From Sphingobium limneticum (GTDB lineage: Bacteria; Pseudomonadota; Alphaproteobacteria; Sphingomonadales; Sphingomonadaceae), in assembly GCF_008710155.1 (NCBI RefSeq), contig NZ_VYPZ01000018.1, positions 1 through 64,000 of the forward strand: 64,000 nt of DNA, given 5' to 3'. The translations under genes and the position numbers were made by a program. Below, piece after piece: positions 20,324 to 29,686 of this stretch. How positions within the stretch are numbered: position 1 is the first letter of the stretch; every line of letters begins with the position of its first letter. The notes below the pieces were generated by a model that saw nothing but the letters and a program-made list of their open reading frames with translations, was not told the origin of the DNA and did not search any database.

Positions 20324-21264
20324 CGGACGGCATGATCCACCTGCCCGGCGGCGCCTTCCTGATGGGGTCTGACCGTTTCTACCCGGAGGAAGCGCCGGTG
20401 CGCCGGGTACAGGTGGACGGCTTCCGGATCGACGCAACCCCCGTCACCAACCGGGATTTCGCCCGCTTCGTGGACGCGACCGGTCATGTCACGCTGGCCG
20501 AGATCGCGCCAGACCCCAAGGACTATCCCGGTATGGACCCGGCCATGGCACAGGCGGGATCGCTGCTGTTCCAGCGCACGGGAGGTCCGGTATCGCTCGA
20601 AGACTATAGCCAGTGGTGGCAATTCAGCTTCGGCACCGACTGGCGCCATCCCCATGGCCCGGACAGCCGGATCGAGGGCTTGGAGGATCACCCCGTCGTC
20701 CATGTCGCCTATGAAGATGCACTGGCCTACGCCAAATGGGCCGGCAAGGCACTGCCGACCGAGGCGGAGTGGGAATATGCAGCGCGGGGCGGGTTGGACG
20801 GCGCAGACTATGCCTGGGGCGACCAACTGGCGCCCGGCGGCGCGATGTTGGCCAATTATTGGCAGGGCGCCTTCCCCTACGGCAACACGCTGGCGGACGG
20901 TTATGAGCGCACCTCCCCCGTGCGCAACTATGCGGCGAACGGGCATGGCCTGTACGACATGATCGGCAATGTCTGGGAATGGACGACCGACTGGTTCGCC
21001 CAGCCCCGGATCGAGCGCAAGGCCAAGGGCAGCTGCTGCGTCCCCGCCAATCCGCGCGGCGGCACGAAGCGGGAGAGTTTCGATCCCGCCACGCCCGACA
21101 TCGCCATTCCGCGCAAGGTGCTGAAGGGCGGATCGCATCTATGTGCGCCCAATTATTGCCAGCGCTATCGTCCCGCCGCCCGCCATGCGCAGGCGGTGGA
21201 CAGCGCGACCAGCCATATCGGCTTTCGCTGCATCATCCGGGACAAGAAGGGAACCCGTCCATGA
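20320..21264 (+). CDS. Formylglycine-generating enzyme (sulfatase-activating)
   Basis: 314 residues of the SUMF1/FGE fold. The start IHLPGGAFLMGSDRFYPEEAPVRRVQVDGF and LPTEAEWEYAARGG, NVWEWTTDWF are family signatures. The C-terminal GGSHLCAPNYCQRYRPAAR keeps both copper-binding catalytic cysteines (Cys 275 and Cys 280) of true aerobic FGEs, with DSATSHIGFRC after it. It oxidises the active-site cysteine of sulfatases to formylglycine. It is wedged between the GH3 and the second sulfatase with ATGA overlaps on both sides, so it is made together with its two likely clients. No clear signal peptide, consistent with acting before export. Confidence 0.95.
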   Translation: MTDGMIHLPGGAFLMGSDRFYPEEAPVRRVQVDGFRIDATPVTNRDFARFVDATGHVTLAEIAPDPKDYPGMDPAMAQAGSLLFQRTGGPVSLEDYSQWWQFSFGTDWRHPHGPDSRIEGLEDHPVVHVAYEDALAYAKWAGKALPTEAEWEYAARGGLDGADYAWGDQLAPGGAMLANYWQGAFPYGNTLADGYERTSPVRNYAANGHGLYDMIGNVWEWTTDWFAQPRIERKAKGSCCVPANPRGGTKRESFDPATPDIAIPRKVLKGGSHLCAPNYCQRYRPAARHAQAVDSATSHIGFRCIIRDKKGTRP

Positions 21265-22904
21265 CCCACGCCCGCCGCGCGCTGCGCGCCGCCGCGATCG
21301 CCGCCTGCACCCTGCTGGGGCCGGGCGCCTTTGCCAAGCCGGTGAACGCGCCACAGCCAAAGCCCACGAACATGATATTCGTGCTGGTGGATGATCTGCG
21401 CTATGATGCAATGGGCTTCCTGACGCCGGGGCTTCAAACGCCCAATATCGACCGGCTGGCGAAGGACGGCGTCTATTTCCCCAATGCCGTCGTCACCTCC
21501 TCGCTCTGCTCGCCCAGCCGCGCGACTATCCTGACCGGCCAGACCGCGCGCAACCATGGCGTGGTGGACAATAATAATAGTTCGGAGGAAGGGCTGACCT
21601 TCTTCCCCAAATATCTTCAGGCAGCGGGCTATCAAACCGGCTTCTTCGGCAAATGGCATATGGGCTTCGATACCGATGCCCCGCGCCCCGGCTTCGACAA
21701 ATGGGTCAGCTTCAAAGGGCAAGGCACCTATTTCCCGACCGAGCAATTGTCGCCGGAGAAGATCGCGGCGGGCGAGCGGCAGATGCTCAACGTCGATGGC
21801 GCGCATGTGAAGCGCGCCGGCTATATCACCGACGAACTGACCGATTATGCCATGAACTGGCTGGAGAAGGGCCGCGATCCTTCCAAACCCTTCTTCCTCT
21901 ATCTCAGCCACAAGGCGGTCCATAGCGATCCTCTGCCGCCAGACCGCTACAAGGCGCAATATAGCGACCTTCAGATCAAGCTGCCCGCCAGCATGGCAAA
22001 CACGCCGGAAAATAATGAAGGCAAGCCGCTCTGGGTCCGCAACCAGCGCAACAGCTGGCACGGCGCGGACTTCCCCTATCACACCAACAACCCCATGACG
22101 GAGCAGGTGCGCGACTATTATCGCACCCTGTCCCCTGTGGATGAGAGCCTAGGTCGCATCCTGGCTTATCTGAAGAAGAACCATCTCGATAAAAATACGA
22201 TGGTCGTCTTCTATTCCGACAATGGCTTCCTGATCGGCGAACATGGGCTGATCGACAAGCGCAACGCCTATGAACCCTCGGTCCGCGTGCCGATGATCGT
22301 CTGGGCACCCGGCATGGTGCCCAAGGGGGTGACCAACCCCGCGGTCGTGCGCAATCTCGACCTCGCGCCGACCTTCCTCGACATCGCCCATGTGGCAAAG
22401 CCCGCCCAGATGGAGGGCAAGAGCTTCCTGCCCGTAGCCGAGGGAAAGATTGACGAAAAGACCTGGAACCCCGGCGATTTCGTCTATGAATATTATTGGG
22501 AATGGAGCTTTCCGCAGACCCCCACCACCTTCGCGATCGAGCGCGACCGGGTGAAATATATCCAATATCATGGCGTCTGGGATCTGGAGGAGCTGTACGA
22601 CCTCAAGAGCGACCCTGACGAGATGCACAATCTGATCGAAGATCCCAAATGGCTGGATAGCAAGATCACGCTGCGCAAGGCGCTGTTCGATCAACTGGCC
22701 AACAACAAGGGTGCGCATGTCGTCCCCTATACGCGCAAGACCAGCTCTGGCCTTGTCGATCGCAATATCGATGGCCCGCATGCCGCCGACTTCCCGGCCG
22801 ACTGGTATGTGCAACCCAACCTGCCGACCAAGATGAACGATCTCTTCGCCGACAGCCCCGCCAAGGCTAAGGCCGACGCGCAAGGCAAAAGCTACCACCC
22901 CTGA
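21261..22904 (+). CDS. Secreted sulfatase, C-S-P-S-R type
   Basis: 547 residues from ATG 21261, which overlaps the FGE stop (ATGA); the longer upstream frame lies inside FGE and was rejected. Signal peptide AAAIAACTLLGPGAFA. IFVLVDDLRYDAMG carries the metal Asp pair (44-45), and SSLCSPSRATILTGQ the formylglycine Cys 83 in the canonical motif. GFFGKWHMG and YSDNGFLIGEHG complete the site. The style recalls the S1_11/S1_8 groups (N-acetylglucosamine-6- or related glycan sulfatases), but the subfamily is uncertain. Different in sequence from the first sulfatase, so it probably removes a sulfate at another position. Confidence 0.93.
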   Translation: MTHARRALRAAAIAACTLLGPGAFAKPVNAPQPKPTNMIFVLVDDLRYDAMGFLTPGLQTPNIDRLAKDGVYFPNAVVTSSLCSPSRATILTGQTARNHGVVDNNNSSEEGLTFFPKYLQAAGYQTGFFGKWHMGFDTDAPRPGFDKWVSFKGQGTYFPTEQLSPEKIAAGERQMLNVDGAHVKRAGYITDELTDYAMNWLEKGRDPSKPFFLYLSHKAVHSDPLPPDRYKAQYSDLQIKLPASMANTPENNEGKPLWVRNQRNSWHGADFPYHTNNPMTEQVRDYYRTLSPVDESLGRILAYLKKNHLDKNTMVVFYSDNGFLIGEHGLIDKRNAYEPSVRVPMIVWAPGMVPKGVTNPAVVRNLDLAPTFLDIAHVAKPAQMEGKSFLPVAEGKIDEKTWNPGDFVYEYYWEWSFPQTPTTFAIERDRVKYIQYHGVWDLEELYDLKSDPDEMHNLIEDPKWLDSKITLRKALFDQLANNKGAHVVPYTRKTSSGLVDRNIDGPHAADFPADWYVQPNLPTKMNDLFADSPAKAKADAQGKSYHP

Positions 22905-22938
22905 TCCGGCCTACAGCCCGCATTGAAAGTTCGCGTCG

Positions 22939-24195
22939 ATGACCGCATCCCCTTCGCCGGAAACCACCCGCCCCGCCGTGTCGCTGGGTTTCGTCGCCAT
23001 CTATGTGCTGGCCCAGTTCGGCATCTGGGTCGCACTACTGACGCCGGTGGTGATGACGCTGGCGCTGCGCGTCGGCGAGATTGCGAGCGAAGCGGAAAAG
23101 GGTCGCTGGCTCGGCATCATCCTGGCGATCGGCGGCTTCGTCGCACTGGTTGCCACGCCGATCTGCGGCGCCCTGTCGGATCGGACGCGCAGCCGCTTGG
23201 GTCGCCGCCGGCCCTGGTTGCTGGGTGGCCTTGTCGTCGCGGGCGCTGGTCTGCTGCTGCTCGGCCTCGCGCCCAATCTGCTGCTGCTGGGCGTGGGCTG
23301 GATCATCTGCCAAGCCGGGTTCAACGCCATTCAGGCGGGGTGCCTGCCGATCCTGCCGGACGTCATCCCGGTCCGCTGGCAGGGCCGGGTCGCGGGCATG
23401 CTGGGCATGACATCGACCATGGGCACCTTCGCGGGCAGCTGGATCACCCAATATACGCAGGGCTCGCCTCTGCTGATGTTCCTCGCGCCTTTCGCCATCA
23501 CGATCATCAGCATCACTATCTTGTGTCTGATCCTGCCCGATCGCCCGGCCGACGGCGGTGACGACCGCCGCCTCGGCCCCATCGCCATGCTGCGCGCGAT
23601 CGGCGCGCCGTTTCGCGACTGGGACTTCAGCTGGGCCTTTGGCAGCCGCTTCCTCATCATGATGGCCTGGTCGTTCCTGCTGACCTACCAGCTTTTCTTC
23701 CTGACCGACCAGCTCTCGCTGCCCAAGGCCGATGCAACGCAGGTCATGGTCAAATCCATGGCGATCATCGCCACTGCCACCATCGCCATCTCGCTGGTCG
23801 GCGGCTTCATCACCGACTGGACCGGCCGCCGCAAGCCGCTGGTCTTCCTCGCCGCCGCGCTGGAGGGCGCCGGTTTCCTGACGATCGCGCTCGCCCCGTC
23901 CGTCTCGCAATTCCTGGTCGGCGTCGCCATGGCGGGTATAGGCAAGGGCCTTTATTTCGCGGTCGACCTGGCCCTGCTCGCCGCCATCCTGCCCCGGCCG
24001 GAGGACAGCGCCAAGGATATGGGCGTGTTCCAGATCGCCAACAGCCTGCCCCAGTCGCTCGCCCCCGCCATTGCGCCGGTCATTCTCGTGATCGGCAATG
24101 CGCATGGCAATGGCTATGCCGCCATCTATATCGTCGGTTGCCTCTTCGCCGTGCTTGGCGCGATCACCATCTGCCCGGTGCGCCGATCTAGGTGA
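22939..24195 (+). CDS. MFS sugar transporter
   Basis: 418 residues with about twelve hydrophobic segments and the MFS loop motif GALSDRTRSRLGRRRPWLLGG between TM2 and TM3, repeated in weaker form as GGFITDWTGRRKPLV between TM8 and TM9. The Arg-rich loop is typical of disaccharide and glycoside symporters (GPH/SUT-like groups). It follows the second sulfatase by 34 bases and is the last gene of the run, so it most likely carries the sugar made by periplasmic desulfation and cleavage into the cytoplasm, where the signal-less GH3 can act. Confidence 0.9.
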   Translation: MTASPSPETTRPAVSLGFVAIYVLAQFGIWVALLTPVVMTLALRVGEIASEAEKGRWLGIILAIGGFVALVATPICGALSDRTRSRLGRRRPWLLGGLVVAGAGLLLLGLAPNLLLLGVGWIICQAGFNAIQAGCLPILPDVIPVRWQGRVAGMLGMTSTMGTFAGSWITQYTQGSPLLMFLAPFAITIISITILCLILPDRPADGGDDRRLGPIAMLRAIGAPFRDWDFSWAFGSRFLIMMAWSFLLTYQLFFLTDQLSLPKADATQVMVKSMAIIATATIAISLVGGFITDWTGRRKPLVFLAAALEGAGFLTIALAPSVSQFLVGVAMAGIGKGLYFAVDLALLAAILPRPEDSAKDMGVFQIANSLPQSLAPAIAPVILVIGNAHGNGYAAIYIVGCLFAVLGAITICPVRRSR

Positions 24196-24498
24196 CAAAT
24201 TACTGATTTTATAGCGGTTTTGCGGCAATTCTGAATCGCAAAGGCATTCCTATCCGCCATGATTTTGATGGGGTCGCCTAAATGACTGCCCGGTTTTAGA
24301 CAGGAAGTGTGGATCGGCTCCGAAGCGGGGACCAGTCAAATTTCACATACGCCGCTATATTTCAAATACAGTCATGCACATGCGGAAATTCCACTTGGAT
24401 CTCCGCAAATATTCATCATTCCGGGGTATAGCCGGATAAATCCTGTAATTCGGCATGAATATCGCGCAGAGTTCTATACCTTTATCTGCATTTCGATC
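24196..24498. other. 303-bp intergenic region, comparatively AT-rich
   Basis: Nothing recognisable is encoded. The stretch is richer in A and T than its neighbours, and lies between a plus-strand transporter and a convergent minus-strand lyase. No perfect hairpin with a T-run was found for either gene. Confidence 0.5.
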
Positions 24499-25767
24499 TT
24501 AACCGGGAGGCAGAAGCGATCGAATCGCCTTTTCCAGTGCAGCCATATCTGCCGCATTATTGAACAAGGCTGGCGTAACACGAATACACGCCCCGCGCGC
24601 GGGTCCGTCACGATGGACCGTGAACATCCGATGCTCGTCCAGCAGACGCTTGGCGATATTGACGTTGTCCTGCACGCTGGCACGCCCCTCGAAACGAAAC
24701 GAGGTGATACCGCCATGTAGGCGAGGGTCAGCAGGCGTCAGTATCTCCAGACCCTTGGCTCCCCGCAAATTTTCCGTCCATAGATCGCGAAGATGGCGCA
24801 GACGCGCGGCGCGGGCCGCATCGCCTATACCATCCTGAAAATCCAGAGCAGCCGGAACGGTCAGTTGAGCGGCGAAATCCACCGTGCCGGTATGGACCCG
24901 TGAGTAGGCGCTGATGGCAAATGGCGGGCTGTTGGCGCTGTCCGGATCGATCAGATCGATCTTGTCCTTACGGATATAGACAACCCCTACGCCCAACGGC
25001 GCGCCCCACCATTTATGCAGGTTGAATCCGATGAAATCGGCATCGAGATCGGCAGGACGAAAATCGAGCTGGCCCCAGCTATGTGCCGCATCGAGGATCG
25101 CATCCACGCCGCGTGCGCGGGCCAGCGCCACGATTTCCTTTACCGGAACCACCAGGCCGGTACGGTGGCTGAGATGCGTCAGGAGGATCAGGCGGGTTTT
25201 CGGATTGGCCTTGAGCGCGGCGTCATAGGCGTCGATCAGTCCCTGATAGGTAGCCGGCTCGGGCAGGTCGATCCGCACGACATCTACGCCACGGCTGTGC
25301 TTGAGCGCGTCAAAACAGGCCTGCATGCTATCATAGTCGAGATCGGCATAGAGCACCGCATCACCCGGTCGTAGCCGATTATAGCCGCCGATCAGCGCCT
25401 TCAACGCTTCGGTCGCGTTGCGGGTGAAGGCGATTTCCTGGGGTGCGACGCCCATTTTGGCCGCCACGCGATCCCGTACGGCGATCAGGTCCGGCGTAAG
25501 GCCGCGCCGGGCATAATAGCTGGTCTCTCGATTGACCCGGCGCACAGCCTGCTCATAGCGCTCGAGAACCGGCTGGGACATCATGCCCCAATTGCCGTTT
25601 TCCAACTGGATGACATCGCGGGTGACGTCATAGTGAGCGGCGACCTTTGCCCAATAGCCTTCATCATCGGGACGAACGACGGCGGCCGGCGACAGGGCGG
25701 CATCCAACCGTCCCGCAACCGGCGTAACCGCCGTGGCCAACATCATCTGTCTGCGGCTGATATCCAT
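24499..25767 (-). CDS. PLP-dependent class V aminotransferase/lyase, Tat-type signal
   Basis: 422 residues. The fold-type I core has the PLP-binding Lys 252 in GFNLHKWWGAPLGVG, with the preceding Asp in AILDAAHSWGQLD and FTRNATEALKALI as phosphate contacts. This matches the isopenicillin-N-epimerase/cysteine-desulfurase-like group. The N-terminus MDISRRQMMLATAVTPVAG has a twin-Arg pair followed by a hydrophobic run, suggesting Tat export to the periplasm. Its start lies 17 bases after the stop of a TBDR remnant, so it was once the second gene of a receptor-enzyme pair. The substrate, perhaps an amino acid or peptide derivative, is unknown. Confidence 0.87.
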   Translation of the reverse strand: MDISRRQMMLATAVTPVAGRLDAALSPAAVVRPDDEGYWAKVAAHYDVTRDVIQLENGNWGMMSQPVLERYEQAVRRVNRETSYYARRGLTPDLIAVRDRVAAKMGVAPQEIAFTRNATEALKALIGGYNRLRPGDAVLYADLDYDSMQACFDALKHSRGVDVVRIDLPEPATYQGLIDAYDAALKANPKTRLILLTHLSHRTGLVVPVKEIVALARARGVDAILDAAHSWGQLDFRPADLDADFIGFNLHKWWGAPLGVGVVYIRKDKIDLIDPDSANSPPFAISAYSRVHTGTVDFAAQLTVPAALDFQDGIGDAARAARLRHLRDLWTENLRGAKGLEILTPADPRLHGGITSFRFEGRASVQDNVNIAKRLLDEHRMFTVHRDGPARGACIRVTPALFNNAADMAALEKAIRSLLPPG

Positions 25768-25784
25768 ATCCCATCCCTAACCGA

Positions 25785-25937
25785 TCAGAAGGTCAGGCCC
25801 AAGCGGACATAATATTGGCCACCATCTGTGTCATAGGGCGCATTGCGCGAATAGATGAGGCCGCGAACCGCCTGGTTGGTTGCTTCTGCCGGGTAAGTGT
25901 TGAGGATATTTTCGGCACTGCCCCGGATCGAGGATGG
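25785..25937 (-). pseudogene. C-terminal remnant of a TonB-dependent receptor
   Basis: Reading the minus strand to the TGA at 25785-25787 gives about 50 codons, including RGSAENILNTYPAEATNQAV and ending GGQYYVRLGLTF. The last part is the terminal beta-strand with the C-terminal Phe of a TBDR barrel. An in-frame TGA lies directly upstream at 25938-25940, and no plug or signal peptide exists further up, so the rest of the gene has been deleted. It directly precedes the PLP enzyme. Confidence 0.85.
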
Positions 25938-26074
25938 TCAAATCTGGCGATCGCCGACCGACCGCTTTTGCGTCGCCTGTTGCATGATGGAAATCTGAAA
26001 GAACGGCAGCTTTTGGGAAATGGAATTTGCCCGCTCGCAGCAATGAACGGCGCAGAACGGACGCAAAACGGCTT

Positions 26075-26434
26075 TTATCCGAGCAGCCATGTCTCTGCCT
26101 CGGCCTCATCTTCAAAAAACCTGACGCCTGCCCGATCGGTCAGTCGCTGCGCCTGGAGGCGGGCCAGAGTTGAACTACAGACAAAAGCAAGTCGTAGCGA
26201 TCGCACGTCGGGTGACGCGAGAAGTGTGGAAAAGGCACCCACCACCGATTGCGGCTGGATTTGCATCTGCTTGATGTCCACCAGCGTCAAATGTCCGGGA
26301 GCGTCGAGTTGCGGCAACAACGAGCGATAGGCACCGGCAAAGCGCTGCACATCCTCCTCACTGAAAAATCCTGCCATCTTTACCCGCATCAGATTGCGAC
26401 GAGGATCGGCAACACAATCGAATTTAGCATCCAT
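26075..26434 (-). CDS. Small STAS/SpoIIAA-like protein
   Basis: 119 residues, MDAKFDCVADPRRNLMRVKM then FSEEDVQRFAGAYRSLLPQL, LTLVDIKQMQIQ and RLAFVCSSTLARLQAQRL. The alternating strand-helix layout and the ending FFEDEAEAETWL match SpoIIAA-like (STAS) domains, in which a central strand DIKQM is followed by a helix. Such proteins are often regulatory or of unknown role. No signal peptide or membrane segment. The gene stands alone; the TBDR remnant downstream is 137 bases away. Function not known. Confidence 0.7.
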   Translation of the reverse strand: MDAKFDCVADPRRNLMRVKMAGFFSEEDVQRFAGAYRSLLPQLDAPGHLTLVDIKQMQIQPQSVVGAFSTLLASPDVRSLRLAFVCSSTLARLQAQRLTDRAGVRFFEDEAEAETWLLG

Positions 26435-26646
26435 CTCACTCTCCGAGGCAAGTGAACGATCTAAATTAGGGTGAGTTCAAATTTGCTACCCACGCTCATC
26501 TGCTACGTGCTTGAGACATGTTGCACATGCGCAGCAACCATCGGAATTTCGGGTTTCCTGTGGCCGTAGCGCCAAATCCGCCGCACGCCATTGCATGAAG
26601 AATAGGGCACCGGTCCGATCGTCGCAGCAATATAGCGACCCTAAAT

Positions 26647-27966
26647 TCAATGAAGTTTCAGTCGTGGACGCACGAAACGGTTGATATGACTGACTATTAT
26701 GAGAGCAGGGCCGCGGATCTTTCCGTGCACGGCGAGTAAATGCATACGATAAAGCGACATGTATACGAAGCGGGCCAGCCGCCCTTCCACCGCCATGCGA
26801 CCGCCCACCAGCTTGCCCATCAGCGAGCCGACCGTCGAATAGCGGCTGAGCGAGACCAGTGAGCCGTGATCCTTATACTCGAAATTTTTGAGCGGACGAT
26901 TTGCCATCAGGCGGCCAAGATTGGCAAAGACGGTATCGGCCATCTGGTGCGCCGCCTGCGCACGCGGCGGAATCGGCCGGTCGGCGCCCTCGGGCGTGCA
27001 GGATGCGCAATCGCCCATGGCGAAGACATGTGGGTCGGCCAAGCTCTGGAGCGTCGGCCGCACGATGACCTGACCGGCGCGGGAAAGCTCCAACCCATCC
27101 AACCCGTCGCGGATATGCGCCGCCTTTACGCCTGCGGCCCAGACCTGAAGATCGGCGGGGACGAAACCGTCATCCTTCGTTTCCATCCCAAGCGGGGTGG
27201 AGGCGGTGACGGCCACACCGGCGCGGACCTTGACGCCCAGCGCCTCCAGTTCCTCCCGCGCGGCGTCGGCCAGCCGGTCGGGCAAGGCTGGCAGGATACG
27301 TGGCCCTGCCTCCAACAGGGTTACGTCCATCCGCTGGCGATCGAACACCTCCAGCCCGTAATATCCCAGCGCATCAGCGGCATTATAGAGTTCCGCCGCC
27401 AGCTCGACCCCGGTCGCTCCGCCGCCGACGATCGCGATCCGGACCCGTGCGTCGGATCCCGGATCGGCAGACATGGCGCGCGACACGCGCAGGCAATGGT
27501 CGAGCAGTTGGTCGCGGAAGCCGTCCGCCTGAACCCGGCTGTCTAGGAACAGGCAATTCTCCGCAACGCCCGGCGTCCCGAAATCATTGGTGACCGATCC
27601 ATAGGCCAGCACCAGATAATCGTACCGGACCGAATGGGCGCCGACCACTTCGCGCCCCTTGGGATCGAAGACAGGCGCGATATGGACGCGCCGCGCCGCG
27701 CGGTCGATGCCCTGCAACGTGCCATAGAGATAGCGATAACCCCAGCGGTGACAGTGGCTGCGATAACCTACTTCATCCAGGCTGGCGTCGAGCGATCCGG
27801 TCGCGACTTCGTGCAGCAGCGGCTTCCAGATATGGGTGCGATTGCGGTCGATCAGGATGATGTCGTGACGCTTGCGACCGTATCGGGCGCCGAGTTTTCG
27901 CGCGAGTTCGATGCCGGCGGCGCCGCCACCGACGATGACGATCTGGATCTTCTTGTCGGGGATCAA
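26647..27966 (-). CDS. Type II NADH dehydrogenase-like FAD oxidoreductase
   Basis: 439 residues with two Rossmann dinucleotide folds: IVIVGGGAAGIELARKLG for FAD and IAIVGGGATGVELAAEL for NADH. The late FAD motif is VFAMGDCASC, with the RAQAAHQMA segment found in NDH-2 proteins. A C-terminal amphipathic part (RFVYMSLYRMHLLAVHG) fits attachment to the inner membrane. NDH-2 passes electrons from NADH to quinone without pumping protons. The likely start is TTG 27966, placed six to eight bases after a strong GAGGAGGA; it overlaps the small upstream ORF. It is the last gene of the glucose-oxidation operon. Confidence 0.88.
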   Translation of the reverse strand: MIPDKKIQIVIVGGGAAGIELARKLGARYGRKRHDIILIDRNRTHIWKPLLHEVATGSLDASLDEVGYRSHCHRWGYRYLYGTLQGIDRAARRVHIAPVFDPKGREVVGAHSVRYDYLVLAYGSVTNDFGTPGVAENCLFLDSRVQADGFRDQLLDHCLRVSRAMSADPGSDARVRIAIVGGGATGVELAAELYNAADALGYYGLEVFDRQRMDVTLLEAGPRILPALPDRLADAAREELEALGVKVRAGVAVTASTPLGMETKDDGFVPADLQVWAAGVKAAHIRDGLDGLELSRAGQVIVRPTLQSLADPHVFAMGDCASCTPEGADRPIPPRAQAAHQMADTVFANLGRLMANRPLKNFEYKDHGSLVSLSRYSTVGSLMGKLVGGRMAVEGRLARFVYMSLYRMHLLAVHGKIRGPALIIVSHINRFVRPRLKLH

Positions 27967-28175
27967 GCGTATTCCTCCTCGATCGACAGGGTGATGGAAC
28001 GGTCTTCCACGCGCCGGTCGTACATTGCAATAGGTCGCTCACCATCGCAAAGCGAGGCATGGACAGGCAGAATTTCACCGAGCGTCAGGCGGCCAAGAGC
28101 CGACGTCGGGCGCGAGTGATCGACACTGCGCTGCGCCATTGTCGGGTCGATCCATAGAGGCTGGGTTATGGTCAT
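27963..28175 (-). CDS. Small conserved-looking ORF between oprB and the NADH dehydrogenase
   Basis: 70 residues (MTITQPLWIDPTMAQRSVDH at the start, ending SITLSIEEEYA). It begins nine bases after the porin stop and its TGA overlaps the TTG start of the next gene, a layout of genuine operon members. Third-position GC is high. No motif, signal peptide or membrane segment was recognised. It could be a small accessory protein, or a spacer carrying the ribosome site of the next gene. Confidence 0.5.
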   Translation of the reverse strand: MTITQPLWIDPTMAQRSVDHSRPTSALGRLTLGEILPVHASLCDGERPIAMYDRRVEDRSITLSIEEEYA

Positions 28176-28184
28176 GGGCTTGGG

Positions 28185-29585
28185 TCAAAACTGCATCTTG
28201 ATCTGACCGCCCAGCGCGAGTGCATCAGGGGTTCGGCGATAGGCGAAGGCGCCGGGGTCGAGAATATATTGCACGTCGGGCCGGACGCTGAGCCAGCGGG
28301 CTATCTGGATACCGTAGCTGGCTTCGATTGCGGTTTCGCCTGAAGGGAGCGAAGCATAGCCCTCGACCAGTGCATCGGTGGCGAGGTCGGCCTGGGCATG
28401 GCGCAGGCGTGGGTTCACCTGCGCATGTACGATGCCAAGCGAAATGGTGTCGGCGTCGCGGCCGGGGAACGTGCCGGTCTTGACCAAGCCTGCCGCATAC
28501 CAGCGCGTGATCTGCGCCGAGGATGGCGGGTTGGCGGTAAACTGGGCAAAGATGGAGAGGCCGCGGTCACCGGTTCCTTCGCGCAGGATCATCTGATCGG
28601 CGAGAGCATAAATGCCATAGCGACCGCGCAACATGCCCAGCTCGCCGCGACGGTCGGCGCGCGAGGTGTCATAATAGACGCCAAGCTTGTAATGGCCCGG
28701 CAGCACTCGGCTGCCTGGTAAGATGCCCGGATCATATTCGACCTCCAGCGGCATCAGCATGCCGGTCGTTCCGCCGGTGAACGGACGCCAGGCGGCGCGT
28801 TCTTCATTGAGGCGTGGATTGACCTGATAGACGCCGGTGCGGATCGCGACGTCGGGACGGATGCGGTAGCGCACGGCCGCGCCCCAGCGGGCATTGGGAT
28901 AATTATACCATCCACTATTACCCGATTCCGACAACGGATGGGCGCAAAAGGCGGCGTTGACGAAATTGCAGCCCAGGATCATGCCGCCCAGATCATTGCC
29001 CATGGCGAAGTAGCCCAGCCTAAGGTTAAGGCGACCGTCGAGCAAAGATTGTTCGTAACTGAATTCGGCGAGGCGGGCATAATAGCCGCCGGCGGCCTCC
29101 TGAACGGGCAGGCGGTTGCCGATATAGTCGGACGAGATGCCGATGCCGCGCCGGTCGTTGAACGTCAGGTGCAAGGTCGCGCCTGACCAGCCAGCGATTT
29201 TGCCCATGTCGAAGTCCAAACCGCCCCGCAATTGTTGCGTATAGGCGGTGCCGCGCCGCTCGCCGCCGTCGACGGCGGAAAAGCTTTCCGACACATAGTC
29301 GGCGCGCACGGTGACGCCCGCCTGCTTGAGACGAGTGCGCAGGCCGCCCCAGTCGCCCGTCAACGTCTCACGCGGCGGGGCCGGGCGGGACGGAGCAGCA
29401 GCGGGCGCCAATATGGTCGCAGCCGTCGTCGCCTCCTGCGAGGATGCAGGCATGGCGGCGGCATTTGCCGCCAGTGCCGTGGCGTTGGGCATGTCGGCGC
29501 CATAAGCGTCGATGCTCATCAAAGGCAGGGCAAGCAGCAGGCCAATCATGGTCAGGCGACCGGGAATATGAATATGGTGGGCCAA
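28185..29585 (-). CDS. oprB: Carbohydrate-selective porin, OprB family
   Basis: About 466 residues. The N-terminus MAHHIHIPGRLTMIGLLLALPLMSIDAYGA is a signal peptide if TTG 29585 is used, which has GGAGG five bases upstream; ATG 29549 is the alternative. Mature sequence TLTGDWGGLRTRLKQAGVTVRADYVSES is the diagnostic OprB opening, and the chain ends GGQIKMQF in outer-membrane style. OprB forms a sugar-permeable channel. It lies downstream of gcd, as in pseudomonads, and should admit glucose to the periplasm for direct oxidation. A frame reaching to 30020 overlaps gcd and was rejected. Confidence 0.9.
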   Translation of the reverse strand: MAHHIHIPGRLTMIGLLLALPLMSIDAYGADMPNATALAANAAAMPASSQEATTAATILAPAAAPSRPAPPRETLTGDWGGLRTRLKQAGVTVRADYVSESFSAVDGGERRGTAYTQQLRGGLDFDMGKIAGWSGATLHLTFNDRRGIGISSDYIGNRLPVQEAAGGYYARLAEFSYEQSLLDGRLNLRLGYFAMGNDLGGMILGCNFVNAAFCAHPLSESGNSGWYNYPNARWGAAVRYRIRPDVAIRTGVYQVNPRLNEERAAWRPFTGGTTGMLMPLEVEYDPGILPGSRVLPGHYKLGVYYDTSRADRRGELGMLRGRYGIYALADQMILREGTGDRGLSIFAQFTANPPSSAQITRWYAAGLVKTGTFPGRDADTISLGIVHAQVNPRLRHAQADLATDALVEGYASLPSGETAIEASYGIQIARWLSVRPDVQYILDPGAFAYRRTPDALALGGQIKMQF

Positions 29586-29603
29586 AGCCCCCTCCGTCTC
29601 ACG

Positions 29604-29620
29604 CGCCCCGATCAGGGGCG
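29604..29620 (-). other. Short hairpin before the oprB ribosome site
   Basis: CGCCCC pairs with GGGGCG around GATCA, ending about 18 bases before the candidate TTG start of the porin. It may influence mRNA folding near the ribosome site. Weak evidence. Confidence 0.3.
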
Positions 29621-29656
29621 AGCAGCATGTGAAAGATGTTAAAACCGGCATAGGGG

Positions 29657-29681
29657 GGCGCGGCGTCCGGGACGCCGCGCC
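29657..29681 (-). terminator. Intercistronic hairpin between gcd and oprB
   Basis: GGCGCGGCGTC pairs with GACGCCGCGCC over 11 bases around a 3-base loop, starting six bases after the gcd stop. No U-tract follows. It is almost the same in build as the hairpin after the glycan TBDR at 14935-14959. Confidence 0.6.
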
Positions 29682-29686
29682 GTCTC

